A DNA stretch of 49,330 nt from UBA1227 sp045642705 (lineage in GTDB: Bacteria; Bacillota; Clostridia; Oscillospirales; Acutalibacteraceae), in the NCBI GenBank assembly GCA_045642705.1, contig JAZUJK010000015.1:1-49330 (forward strand), read 5' to 3'. The first letter of the stretch is position 1. Every line of letters begins with the position of its first letter. The translations under genes were made by a program, and so were the position numbers. This document shows positions 1-7,135 of this stretch, one piece after another. The notes beneath the pieces were generated by a model. The model ran no database searches. It was not told the DNA's origin and saw only the letters and a program-made list of their open reading frames with translations.

Positions 1-23
1 AATTAAACTGTACTTAAAAGACG

Positions 24-57
24 AAAAAGAAAAACCGGCAGGATTTGTTCCTGCCGG
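24..57 (-). terminator. Intrinsic terminator of the two-component operon
   Basis: A perfect 9-bp inverted repeat (CCGGCAGGA at 35-43, TCCTGCCGG at 49-57) has a 5-nt loop. Read on the minus strand it is followed by a T-rich run (complement of 24-34). It lies 16 bases after the histidine kinase stop, so it ends that operon. Confidence 0.9.
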
Positions 58-73
58 CACTCATCGTATTGAG

Positions 74-1324
74 TTATTCCAATGGCATCGTGACGGTGAT
101 TCTGAAATCCGAGCCATTTTGTGTTTCTGCGGTAATTTTTCCGTTGTGCGCAGTTGTAATTGCCTGTGCAATGGAAAGACCGATCCCGTGACCTCCGGTT
201 TCAGAGTTTCGGGAAGCGTCGGTGCGATAAAAGCGGTCAAATAAATGAGTTATGCTTTCTTTTGCTATCGGAACGGATGTAGTATTGAACACTGATATAA
301 ACAGCAACTTTTTTTGTGTATACACATCCAATGTCACGATACCTCCGTCCGGAGAATACTTCATAGCGTTATCCAGAAGAAGGTTTATCATTTGGCGGAT
401 GGCGTCCGGTGCACCGCACATCGTCACATTCGGTTCAACCTGAACACGATACTCTTTCCTTTGAGCCTGTGCAATCGCATTGAATTGCTGTGCGGTTTCT
501 GCAATAAGATCAGATGCCGGGAATTCGATTTTCGCCAATGTATTTTCCGACTCTTCCATTTTGGAAAGATATACGAGATCCCCAGTTAGCGCGCTGAGAC
601 GTTTCGTTTGAGTCCGGATATCAGAGAAGCTTTCATTTTCTCCGTAATCGGACTCCAGCAAATCAAGATTTGCCCCGATAATGGTCAGCGGGGTTTTGAT
701 TTCGTGACCGGCATCGGTGATAAAGCGCTTTTGCTTTTCGTAGCTTTCGGCAATCGGACGCACGATACGTCCGGCGGCGAAAAGAAATATGATAAAGACG
801 ATCACGCAGCCGAGCAAACCGACTGCCATGCTTGTCCACATAAATGTGCGGAACGAATCAAGCTTTCTGCCGCAATCCAGAAAGATGATCCGTGTCATTC
901 TGTCGTCTGTCTGCTTTACATATCGGAATTGCTCGATAAAGCCATGGTTGCTTTCACTTGAAAGTGCTTTATTAACATAAGAATCAATCGAATCCTGGTC
1001 AACGGATATTATTCTCGAAATATCCGATTCCTCAATCGTTCCGTCCTTCGATACCATAACGGTGAAGTATCTCGATTCGTACGGTACCTCCGGAGACATT
1101 CCGTGCGGAATAAAATCCTTTATATCCTGAGGAGGTCTGCCGGGCATATCTTGCTGATTTCCGAACGGAGCATTTGGCTGGGAAAGGACATCAAGAATCG
1201 TATCTGTTTCCGTTACAACAGATGAATAATTGACGACATTCATGATTCCGACGAGTATTGTCATCAAAATCAGCATAGATGCCGTTGCTAAAATAATAAA
1301 TTTCTTTTTAAGTCGCTTAATCAT
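74..1324 (-). CDS. Sensor histidine kinase of a two-component system
   Basis: Membrane histidine kinase of 416 residues that should phosphorylate the regulator encoded just upstream. One membrane helix lies near residues 9-29 and a second near 161-183, with about 130 extracytoplasmic residues between them. The HisKA motif DAGHEIKTP puts the phospho-acceptor at about His207. The ATPase domain shows an N-box (LLLDNAMKYSP) and a G-box (GGHGIGLS). I see no clear HAMP domain. An ATG at 1330 is also possible, but GGAGG at 1331-1335 directly abuts it; the ATG at 1324 has 6-nt spacing and is preferred. The gene overlaps the regulator by 8 nt, which suggests coupled translation. The stimulus cannot be told from sequence. 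Confidence 0.93.
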   Translation of the reverse strand: MIKRLKKKFIILATASMLILMTILVGIMNVVNYSSVVTETDTILDVLSQPNAPFGNQQDMPGRPPQDIKDFIPHGMSPEVPYESRYFTVMVSKDGTIEESDISRIISVDQDSIDSYVNKALSSESNHGFIEQFRYVKQTDDRMTRIIFLDCGRKLDSFRTFMWTSMAVGLLGCVIVFIIFLFAAGRIVRPIAESYEKQKRFITDAGHEIKTPLTIIGANLDLLESDYGENESFSDIRTQTKRLSALTGDLVYLSKMEESENTLAKIEFPASDLIAETAQQFNAIAQAQRKEYRVQVEPNVTMCGAPDAIRQMINLLLDNAMKYSPDGGIVTLDVYTQKKLLFISVFNTTSVPIAKESITHLFDRFYRTDASRNSETGGHGIGLSIAQAITTAHNGKITAETQNGSDFRITVTMPLE

Positions 1325-1991
1325 CGGCATCCTCCAAAGAATAACCGGCGTTTCGGGATGCTTTAATCTGAATGTCAGCCCCGAGAGCCGTCAGTTTTTT
1401 GCGAAGATAAGATATATATACCCACACCACGTTGATTTCCGCTTCGCTGTCATAACCCCATATTTTTTCCATAATGCGTTCGGATGAGAAGATCTGACGT
1501 GGATTTGATAGGAACATTTCCATCATTTGAAATTCTTTATTGGCAAGTCGAAAACTATCCGTTGGGGACGCCAATTCAAAGGTGGCTCGATCAAGTGATA
1601 TGTTTCCCATACGAAGTTTTGTATCGGGTTCATCCTTTCCGCGCGTCATACAGCGGATACGTGCAAGAAGTTCCCTTGTGTCGAACGGTTTCGGAAGATA
1701 GTCATTTGCGCCGCAGTCAAGGCCGAGTACCCGATCATCAATTTCCGATTTTGCGGTCAGCATCAGAATAGGAAGTTTATTGCCTGATGCACGAGCTTTT
1801 TTGAGTACGGTGATGCCGTCCATTTTCGGCATCATAATATCCAACACAACTGCATCGTAGTCGCCGGATTCAATGTACATCAAAGCATCTTCACCGTTAT
1901 AGACAGAATCAACTGCGTAATTATTCTTTTCAAATATCTTTACAAGTGCTTTGGACAACGCTTTCTCGTCTTCGGCAAGTAATATACGCAT
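1317..1991 (-). CDS. OmpR/PhoB-family response regulator
   Basis: DNA-binding response regulator of 224 residues. The N-terminal receiver has the acidic pair near residues 8-9 (LLAEDE), phospho-acceptor Asp51 (VVLDIMMPKMDG), the conserved Thr in LTAKS and the Lys in KPFD. The C-terminal winged helix (about 130-220) is of the Trans_reg_C type. The reading frame opens upstream, but AAGGAGG sits 8-10 nt before the ATG at 1991, so MRILLAEDE is taken as the start. It is the first gene of an operon with the kinase. The palindromic repeats at 2011-2035 lie just upstream and are a candidate autoregulatory site. Its targets are unknown. Confidence 0.94.
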   Translation of the reverse strand: MRILLAEDEKALSKALVKIFEKNNYAVDSVYNGEDALMYIESGDYDAVVLDIMMPKMDGITVLKKARASGNKLPILMLTAKSEIDDRVLGLDCGANDYLPKPFDTRELLARIRCMTRGKDEPDTKLRMGNISLDRATFELASPTDSFRLANKEFQMMEMFLSNPRQIFSSERIMEKIWGYDSEAEINVVWVYISYLRKKLTALGADIQIKASRNAGYSLEDADD

Positions 1992-2010
1992 TTTGAGATA
2001 CCTCCTTTTG

Positions 2011-2035
2011 CAATGTAACATTGTATTCTACAATG
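2011..2035. promoter_or_regulatory. Clustered inverted repeats upstream of the response regulator
   Basis: CAATGT (2011-2016) and ACATTG (2018-2023) form one palindrome, and CATTGTA (2019-2025) with TACAATG (2029-2035) forms a second overlapping one. Three ACATTG-type half-sites sit 20-44 bases upstream of the regulator start codon. This is a plausible binding site for the regulator itself. I could not assign a clean -35/-10 pair. Confidence 0.45.
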
Positions 2036-2093
2036 CTTAAATCAACTTAAAATAACTGATTATATAAAATTCGGAGCAATTACGGATATGGCA

Positions 2094-2134
2094 AGAGGGA
2101 CTTTACGGACAAGTCTGTAAAGCCCCTCTTTTTT
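2094..2134 (+). terminator. Terminator-like hairpin with U-tract on the plus strand
   Basis: A 16-bp stem with two G-U type pairs (2094-2109 with 2114-2129) and loop CAAG is followed by T at 2129-2134. The T-tract is on the plus strand, but the flanking genes lysS and the response regulator are both on minus. On minus the stem lacks a T-tract, so it is at best a weak terminator for lysS. Confidence 0.5.
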
Positions 2135-2168
2135 CATAAGTTTTTATATCTTGTTCCATAAGCTCCCG

Positions 2169-3797
2169 TCAGTCGAGTGGCTTCATCGTCGGGAAGAGGA
2201 TAACATCGCGAATTGACTCGTTGCCAGTGAGGAGCATTACGAGACGGTCGATGCCGATACCGCAACCGCCTGTTGGTGGCATGCCATATTCTAGGGCACG
2301 GACAAAGTCATCGTCAAGCATATTAGCCTCATCGTCTCCACATTCACGGAGCATAAGCTGATGCTTGAAACGCTCCATCTGATCGAGTGGATCGTTGAGC
2401 TCGGAGTAAGCATTACCATACTCTGTGCCAAGGATGAAGAGCTCGAAACGCTCTGTGAGATATGGCTTGCTAGGTTTACGCTTGGTGAGTGGTGAAACCT
2501 CTACTGGGTAATCCATGATGAATGTAGGCTGTTCAAGGTTTGCCTCTACAAATTCATCATAGAAGTTGACAAGAATGTCACCCCATGTCTCTTTGCCTTT
2601 TTCGATTTCGATATGTTTCTCTTTTGCGAGTGCGATAGCTTTCTCATTGTCGCAAGCGAATTCTTCGAAATTGATACCTGTATATTTCTTGACTGCTTCA
2701 GCCATTGTCATACGAGCAAAAGGCTTTTCAAGGTCGATATCAACGCCCTTGAAGTTTACTTTGTATGTGCCATTTGCGGCAAGGGCTGCGTTGCGGATGA
2801 TGGCCTCAGTTCTGTCCATCATTCCGTTGTAGTCAGTATATGCTTCATAGAATTCAATTGATGTGAATTCTGGATTGTGCTTGGTATCCATACCTTCGTT
2901 TCTGAAGATACGACCAATTTCATATACTCTCTCCATACCACCAACGATGAGTCTCTTGAGAGGAAGCTCAGTTGCGATACGCATATACATATCAAGGTCG
3001 AGAGAATTATGATGTGTGATGAAAGGACGAGCTGTTGCGCCACCTGCGATTGTATTGAGGACAGGTGTCTCAACCTCTACATATCCAACATCATCGAGAG
3101 TCTTACGAACGGACTGGATGATCTTGGAACGCTTGACAAAAGTATCTTTTACTTCCGGATTGACAATAAGGTCTACATAACGCTGACGATAACGAGTATC
3201 GGCATCCTTTAGACCGTGGAATTTCTCTGGAAGAGGGAGAAGTGACTTGGAAATAAGTTGGATGCTCTCAGCGTGGATAGAGATTTCTCCTGTCTTGGTA
3301 CGGAAGAGATATCCCTTGATTGCGAAGATATCACCGATATCTGACTTCTTGAATGATGCATATGGCTCCTCACCAATTGCATCACGTGCAACATATACCT
3401 GGATATTGCCTTCTTTATCCTGAATGTTACAGAAAGAAGCCTTGCCCATTACGCGCTTGAAAAGCATACGACCTGCTATTGCAACATGGATAGGATCTGC
3501 ATCCATAATTGCACGCTTCTCGTTGTAATCAGCATTGATTACTTCTCTTGCTGCTTGCTCGTCAAGACCGTCAACAACTGGTGCAGGACGGTCGCCGAGA
3601 AGCTGCGCCTCATGCTCTGTATAGAGTGCCTTTGCCTCCAATGTATGGTGGCTCTGCTCTGCTGTCATAACCTGGAATGGATCATAACCATTATCTCTAA
3701 GAGCCATGAGCTTATCTATTCTGATTTGTCTCTGTTCATTGGTTTCTTCGGCAGTGAGCTCATGCTCCTCTACTGCCGGATTCTGATTTTCTGGCAT
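2169..3797 (-). CDS. lysS: Lysyl-tRNA synthetase, class II
   Basis: Charges tRNA-Lys with lysine in the cytoplasm. At 542 residues it is somewhat longer than the usual ~490-500, with an extended, charged N-terminus before the OB-fold anticodon-binding domain (about 100-190). The class II core follows: motif 2 around YEIGRIFRNEGMD and motif 3 as GIGIDRLVMLLTG. The ATG at 3797 has AGGAG at 7-nt spacing. It is the last gene of a minus-strand group with greA 27 nt upstream, a common greA-lysS pairing. No T-box leader is present. Confidence 0.98.
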   Translation of the reverse strand: MPENQNPAVEEHELTAEETNEQRQIRIDKLMALRDNGYDPFQVMTAEQSHHTLEAKALYTEHEAQLLGDRPAPVVDGLDEQAAREVINADYNEKRAIMDADPIHVAIAGRMLFKRVMGKASFCNIQDKEGNIQVYVARDAIGEEPYASFKKSDIGDIFAIKGYLFRTKTGEISIHAESIQLISKSLLPLPEKFHGLKDADTRYRQRYVDLIVNPEVKDTFVKRSKIIQSVRKTLDDVGYVEVETPVLNTIAGGATARPFITHHNSLDLDMYMRIATELPLKRLIVGGMERVYEIGRIFRNEGMDTKHNPEFTSIEFYEAYTDYNGMMDRTEAIIRNAALAANGTYKVNFKGVDIDLEKPFARMTMAEAVKKYTGINFEEFACDNEKAIALAKEKHIEIEKGKETWGDILVNFYDEFVEANLEQPTFIMDYPVEVSPLTKRKPSKPYLTERFELFILGTEYGNAYSELNDPLDQMERFKHQLMLRECGDDEANMLDDDFVRALEYGMPPTGGCGIGIDRLVMLLTGNESIRDVILFPTMKPLD

Positions 3798-3824
3798 TTT
3801 GATTCTCCTAATTAATTCCTATGA

Positions 3825-4304
3825 TTATTTCTTGAGCTCAATGTCAACAATTTTATATTTAAGCATGCCAGCAGGAGTCTCAACTGTTACAGTTGCACCC
3901 TTCTTCTTACCGAGAAGAGCCTTACCAACAGGGGACTCATCAGAGATACGACCCTTCATAGGGTTTGCCTGCTGAGGACCTACGATCTGATATACTTCTT
4001 CTTCCTTAGTTTCCATATCCTTGATAGTAACCTTAGAAGCACGATTTACGATATCAGCTGAGAGTTCATCTTCATCGATGAGCTTGTAGTTCTGGAGAAT
4101 AGCCTCGAGCTCATTGATACGAGACTCAAGTTTACCCTGCTCAGATTTAGCTTCATCATACTCAGAGTTCTCAGACAAGTCTCCGAATGAGAGAGCTACT
4201 TTAATTTTTTCAGCAATGTCACGACGACCATTGGTTTTTAAATCTTCGAGTTCATCCTGTAATTCTTTGAGACCGTCACTAGTAAGTAAAATTTCTTCTG
4301 TCAT
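3825..4304 (-). CDS. greA: Transcription elongation factor GreA
   Basis: Rescues backtracked RNA polymerase by stimulating cleavage of the nascent RNA. The 159-residue length matches the family (~158). Residues 1-75 are the coiled coil, with the acidic tip region SFGDLSENSEYDEAK; the FKBP-like C-terminal domain includes SPVGKALLGKKKGATV. A TTG at 4313 in frame is too close to AAAGGA; the ATG at 4304 with 10-nt spacing gives the standard MTEEILLT start. It lies between ricT (18 nt) and lysS (27 nt), probably in one transcript. Confidence 0.97.
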   Translation of the reverse strand: MTEEILLTSDGLKELQDELEDLKTNGRRDIAEKIKVALSFGDLSENSEYDEAKSEQGKLESRINELEAILQNYKLIDEDELSADIVNRASKVTIKDMETKEEEVYQIVGPQQANPMKGRISDESPVGKALLGKKKGATVTVETPAGMLKYKIVDIELKK

Positions 4305-4322
4305 ATATATCAAATCCTTTCT

Positions 4323-5189
4323 TTATTCCTCAATAGCTTTTAGAGCCTCACGCTCTTCTTTTGAGACTGTTGTCTTAACATCGCGCAAGATTTTAACCTG
4401 TTTTCTGTTGAAAACAGATGGTGCAGCATCAGGATTGCGATCGAGTTTTACTTTTACAACACCTGAGATGAGGTTGGACTCGGTTACAATTCCCTTGCCG
4501 TTTGCTGTGTCAACAAGAGCGCCAGGTTTTGGCGTTACTTTGGCAAGATGCTCATATGCATCCTGCTCGTACTTTAGGCAGCACATAAGTCTGCCACAAG
4601 TACCGGATATCTTAACAGGGTTAAGTGAGAGACCCTGTTCCTTGGCCATCTTGATAGAAACGGGTTGGAATTCTCCCATATAGGAGTGGCAGCAGAAAGG
4701 TCTGCCACAGATTCCAAGACCGCCGAGCATCTTGGCTTCGTCTCGAACGCCAATCTGGCGCAACTCGATACGAGTCTTGAATACTGCTGCGAGATCCTTG
4801 ACAAGCTCGCGGAAGTCAACACGTCCGTCAGCTGTGAAGTAGAAAAGAATCTTGCTGGCGTCGAATGTGTACTCAACCTCAGTGAGCTTCATATCGAGGC
4901 CATGCTTGGCAATCTTTTCTTCGCAGATCTTGAAGGCTTCTTTTTCTTTTATTTTATTTTTCTCAACCTTTTTAAGGTCTTCTTCTGTTGCGACTCTAAG
5001 TATCGGTTTGAGCGGGGCCACGATCTTGTCCTCACTGACCATTTCGTTTCCTGTGGAAACAAGTCCACATTCGACGCCTCTTGCAGTTTCAACAATGACG
5101 TATTGACCTGGCTCGAGCTTGATGCCTATTGGATCAAAACAATATATTTTACCGACCTCTTTGAATCTAATGCCAACTACTTCAGTCAT
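4323..5189 (-). CDS. ricT: PSP1-domain protein RicT (YaaT)
   Basis: RicT is a subunit of the RicA-RicF-RicT complex, which in Bacillus carries Fe-S clusters and helps RNase Y mature certain mRNAs. The 288 residues start with a PSP1-type N-terminal region (GIRFKEVGKIYCFDP). A characteristic cysteine-rich centre follows: LGICGRPFCC, then SGTCGRLMCCLKYEQ. A strong AGGAGG precedes the ATG at 5189. It overlaps the end of holB by 8 nt, the same holB-yaaT neighbourhood as in Bacillus. RicA and RicF are not in this window. Confidence 0.95.
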   Translation of the reverse strand: MTEVVGIRFKEVGKIYCFDPIGIKLEPGQYVIVETARGVECGLVSTGNEMVSEDKIVAPLKPILRVATEEDLKKVEKNKIKEKEAFKICEEKIAKHGLDMKLTEVEYTFDASKILFYFTADGRVDFRELVKDLAAVFKTRIELRQIGVRDEAKMLGGLGICGRPFCCHSYMGEFQPVSIKMAKEQGLSLNPVKISGTCGRLMCCLKYEQDAYEHLAKVTPKPGALVDTANGKGIVTESNLISGVVKVKLDRNPDAAPSVFNRKQVKILRDVKTTVSKEEREALKAIEE

Positions 5190-5997
5190 ATTGACCTCCT
5201 GTTAGTTTAGATACTAGACGAGTTAATGTCAGGTTTTTATTAGCATATATATTTATGGCTTTGCCGATGTCAATGATTCCAGTTTGCATATTAAGAAGTC
5301 TATTGGAATCAATGGCTTTTGACAGAGCCTCTGCTTCTGCGTTTGCATTTGAGATAAGCTCGTTGCTACCACTTTGGATTGCTAGTGCATCACGGATGAT
5401 GCCCTGTAGGCAATCAAGTGTTAAAGCGAGCTTGTCATAGTTTTTCTCAAAATGAGATACGGATGAGAGTACGCGAAAATCATCTCCGCTTGAAATTGCT
5501 TTTGCAATTTCTTTTGCTTTTTCTGAGCACTCGATATAGTCCTCGGATGATTTGTCAACATTGGACTCTGAGAGTGAAAAGAGTGCGACACGTGACATTA
5601 CTGTGCTGAGAAGTACAGAGTGTGAGTCGCATAGAAGGATAAAAGTTGCGTACTTTGGTGGCTCCTCTAAAATCTTGAGAAGCGCATTCTGAGCGTAATC
5701 TTGCATAAGCTCCGCTTTGGCGATTATGTAGACCTTGCGCTCGTTTTCATTAGGAATTATATAAGCGTCATCACGCATCTTGCGTATGACATCTACGGAC
5801 AATGTCTTTTTCTTTTCCTCAGGGAGGATAGTGATTACATCTGGATGGATATCGGCCATAACTTTGGTCTTTTCACCGAGAAGCTCTGATGCGAGTTCTC
5901 TCGCGAGCTGTAATCTAGCATCATATGTTCCACCATCAATTACTATTGCATGTGGTACACGTCCTGATTCAAGAAGTACTTGTAACTTATCAAGCAT
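5182..5997 (-). CDS. holB: DNA polymerase III delta-prime subunit
   Basis: Clamp-loader subunit that helps load the sliding clamp. At 271 residues it is shorter than typical family members (~320-330). The degenerate P-loop region (VIDGGTYDARLQLARELA) is as expected for delta-prime. The sensor region includes QNALLKILEEPP and a modified SRC motif reading SRVA. The zinc-binding four-cysteine module that usually precedes HPD is missing: only a short link runs from LLGEKTK to HPDV. The C-terminal collar domain is present. It is followed by ricT with an 8-nt overlap. Confidence 0.92.
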   Translation of the reverse strand: MLDKLQVLLESGRVPHAIVIDGGTYDARLQLARELASELLGEKTKVMADIHPDVITILPEEKKKTLSVDVIRKMRDDAYIIPNENERKVYIIAKAELMQDYAQNALLKILEEPPKYATFILLCDSHSVLLSTVMSRVALFSLSESNVDKSSEDYIECSEKAKEIAKAISSGDDFRVLSSVSHFEKNYDKLALTLDCLQGIIRDALAIQSGSNELISNANAEAEALSKAIDSNRLLNMQTGIIDIGKAINIYANKNLTLTRLVSKLTGGQYD

Positions 5998-5999
5998 AA

Positions 6000-6887
6000 T
6001 TATTCCTCAACATCGGCAGTGAGTGGTGTGACTGTGAATAGGAATGATGTGATAAATAGAGCCAAACCGAGATCACTGAATCGAAGTGGATAAGCGGCTG
6101 GTATCAAATTGCCCTTGCCTGTGATAACAAGTATGAAAGGAGCAAGTGCTGCAACATATGCAAATAGAGCAGCACATGTTCCGGTAAACCAGAATATCCA
6201 CATGCTCTTATCAGCATGAATATCTGATGCGATACGTGCAAATGAAAGGAAGAATACACTTGCAAATGCAAGCATTATAAGTTGTAGGAATAACTGAGAT
6301 ACATTCTTGAAGTTTACTGGATCAATGAAATGATAAATCATTCTAAACATAGCCCAAAGTGCAGGGGTGAGTGCAAGGAGCTTGTTTGCCTGGAATGAAT
6401 TTCTGCCAGTAAAACTAGAGATTGTAACAAAACAGAAATAAACTGCAGCAAGAATGCCAAAGATTATTTCAAATACCATCATAAGACCGCCAGAGGAAAT
6501 TAGATAATTTGCGAGGCTCTGTGTCTCTGATGCAACAAAGCTTGAGAAAATTGTAATTACCTTTGAGACATTTAGAATGCTCTGAACAAGTAATCCAACA
6601 ACGAAGATAGCTGTGCATACTCCAAGGGGAATATTTTTTTCTTCGTGGAATGTTGGCTTGCTAATGATTCCACTAAAGAATGTCATAAAGAATGAAACGA
6701 GGCAGAACAGTGCACAGATGATATAAACAGAGAGAACTGTAAAATCTCTTGCTGCCCAGAACCCTGTCTCAGGATCCACACAATTGCAGAGCTGGAATAC
6801 TCTGAGTGGAACAGTAATAAACACGAACACAGCAAGTACTATGAGAAGCGGTGTTGGTGATAGGTTTTTAAACTTTAAACTCTTCAT
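6000..6887 (-). CDS. Unknown eight-helix membrane protein
   Basis: A 295-residue protein with about eight hydrophobic segments, for example around PLLIVLAVFVFITVPL, VYIICALFCLVSFFMTF, GILAAVYFCFVTIS and GTCAALFAYVAALAPFIL. I recognise no catalytic or transport motif and do not assign a function. A GTG at 6896 is in frame, but AGGGG at 6896-6900 has 8-nt spacing to the ATG at 6887, which is used here. It ends two bases before holB starts, whose ribosome binding site lies in this gene's last codons, so it is probably the first gene of the holB-ricT-greA-lysS transcript. Confidence 0.85.
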   Translation of the reverse strand: MKSLKFKNLSPTPLLIVLAVFVFITVPLRVFQLCNCVDPETGFWAARDFTVLSVYIICALFCLVSFFMTFFSGIISKPTFHEEKNIPLGVCTAIFVVGLLVQSILNVSKVITIFSSFVASETQSLANYLISSGGLMMVFEIIFGILAAVYFCFVTISSFTGRNSFQANKLLALTPALWAMFRMIYHFIDPVNFKNVSQLFLQLIMLAFASVFFLSFARIASDIHADKSMWIFWFTGTCAALFAYVAALAPFILVITGKGNLIPAAYPLRFSDLGLALFITSFLFTVTPLTADVEE

Positions 6888-6953
6888 ATTTTGCACCCCT
6901 ATATAATAGGAAATATATATGTGTATATAAATTTATAATATTACAGTTTTATT

Positions 6954-6983
6954 ATTATATACCATTTATATAATAAAAATCAA
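6954..6983 (-). promoter_or_regulatory. Candidate sigma-A promoter for the holB group
   Basis: On the minus strand TTGATT (complement of 6978-6983) and TATAAT (complement of 6954-6959) are separated by 18 bp. The leader to the ATG at 6887 would be about 60 nt. The region is very AT-rich, so chance matches are likely. Confidence 0.45.
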
Positions 6984-7045
6984 CGGCAAACTATCTTTTT
7001 ACAAAAGTACTAAAATTTTTCTAAAAATTTATTTAAAGCGCTCTG

Positions 7046-7074
7046 TTGACATCGGGTGCCTAGTGCCATATAAT
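7046..7074 (+). promoter_or_regulatory. Sigma-A promoter of the nrdD operon
   Basis: TTGACA at 7046-7051 and TATAAT at 7069-7074 are both perfect consensus hexamers with a 17-bp spacer. Transcription should start near 7081, about 55 nt before nrdD. Confidence 0.88.
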
Positions 7075-7110
7075 GGTAGTTACTGAAAACGCAAACACAA
7101 TATATTGTGG
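7063..7110 (+). promoter_or_regulatory. NrdR box pair at the nrdD promoter
   Basis: The 16-mer at 7095-7110 (ACACAATATATTGTGG) contains a perfect 14-bp palindrome and fits the recalled NrdR-box consensus. A weaker match at 7063-7078 overlaps the -10 hexamer exactly 32 bp upstream, the spacing typical of paired NrdR boxes. NrdR with bound dATP should repress the operon. The nrdR gene is not in this window. Confidence 0.8.
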
Positions 7111-7135
7111 TTTTTTAATATTTGGAGGATTAGTG

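Noticed and set aside
7073..7135. N-terminal extension of NrdD from an ATG at 7073
   Set aside because: This ATG overlaps the TATAAT of the promoter and would lie upstream of the expected transcription start. The GGAGG at 7124-7128 clearly serves the ATG at 7136.
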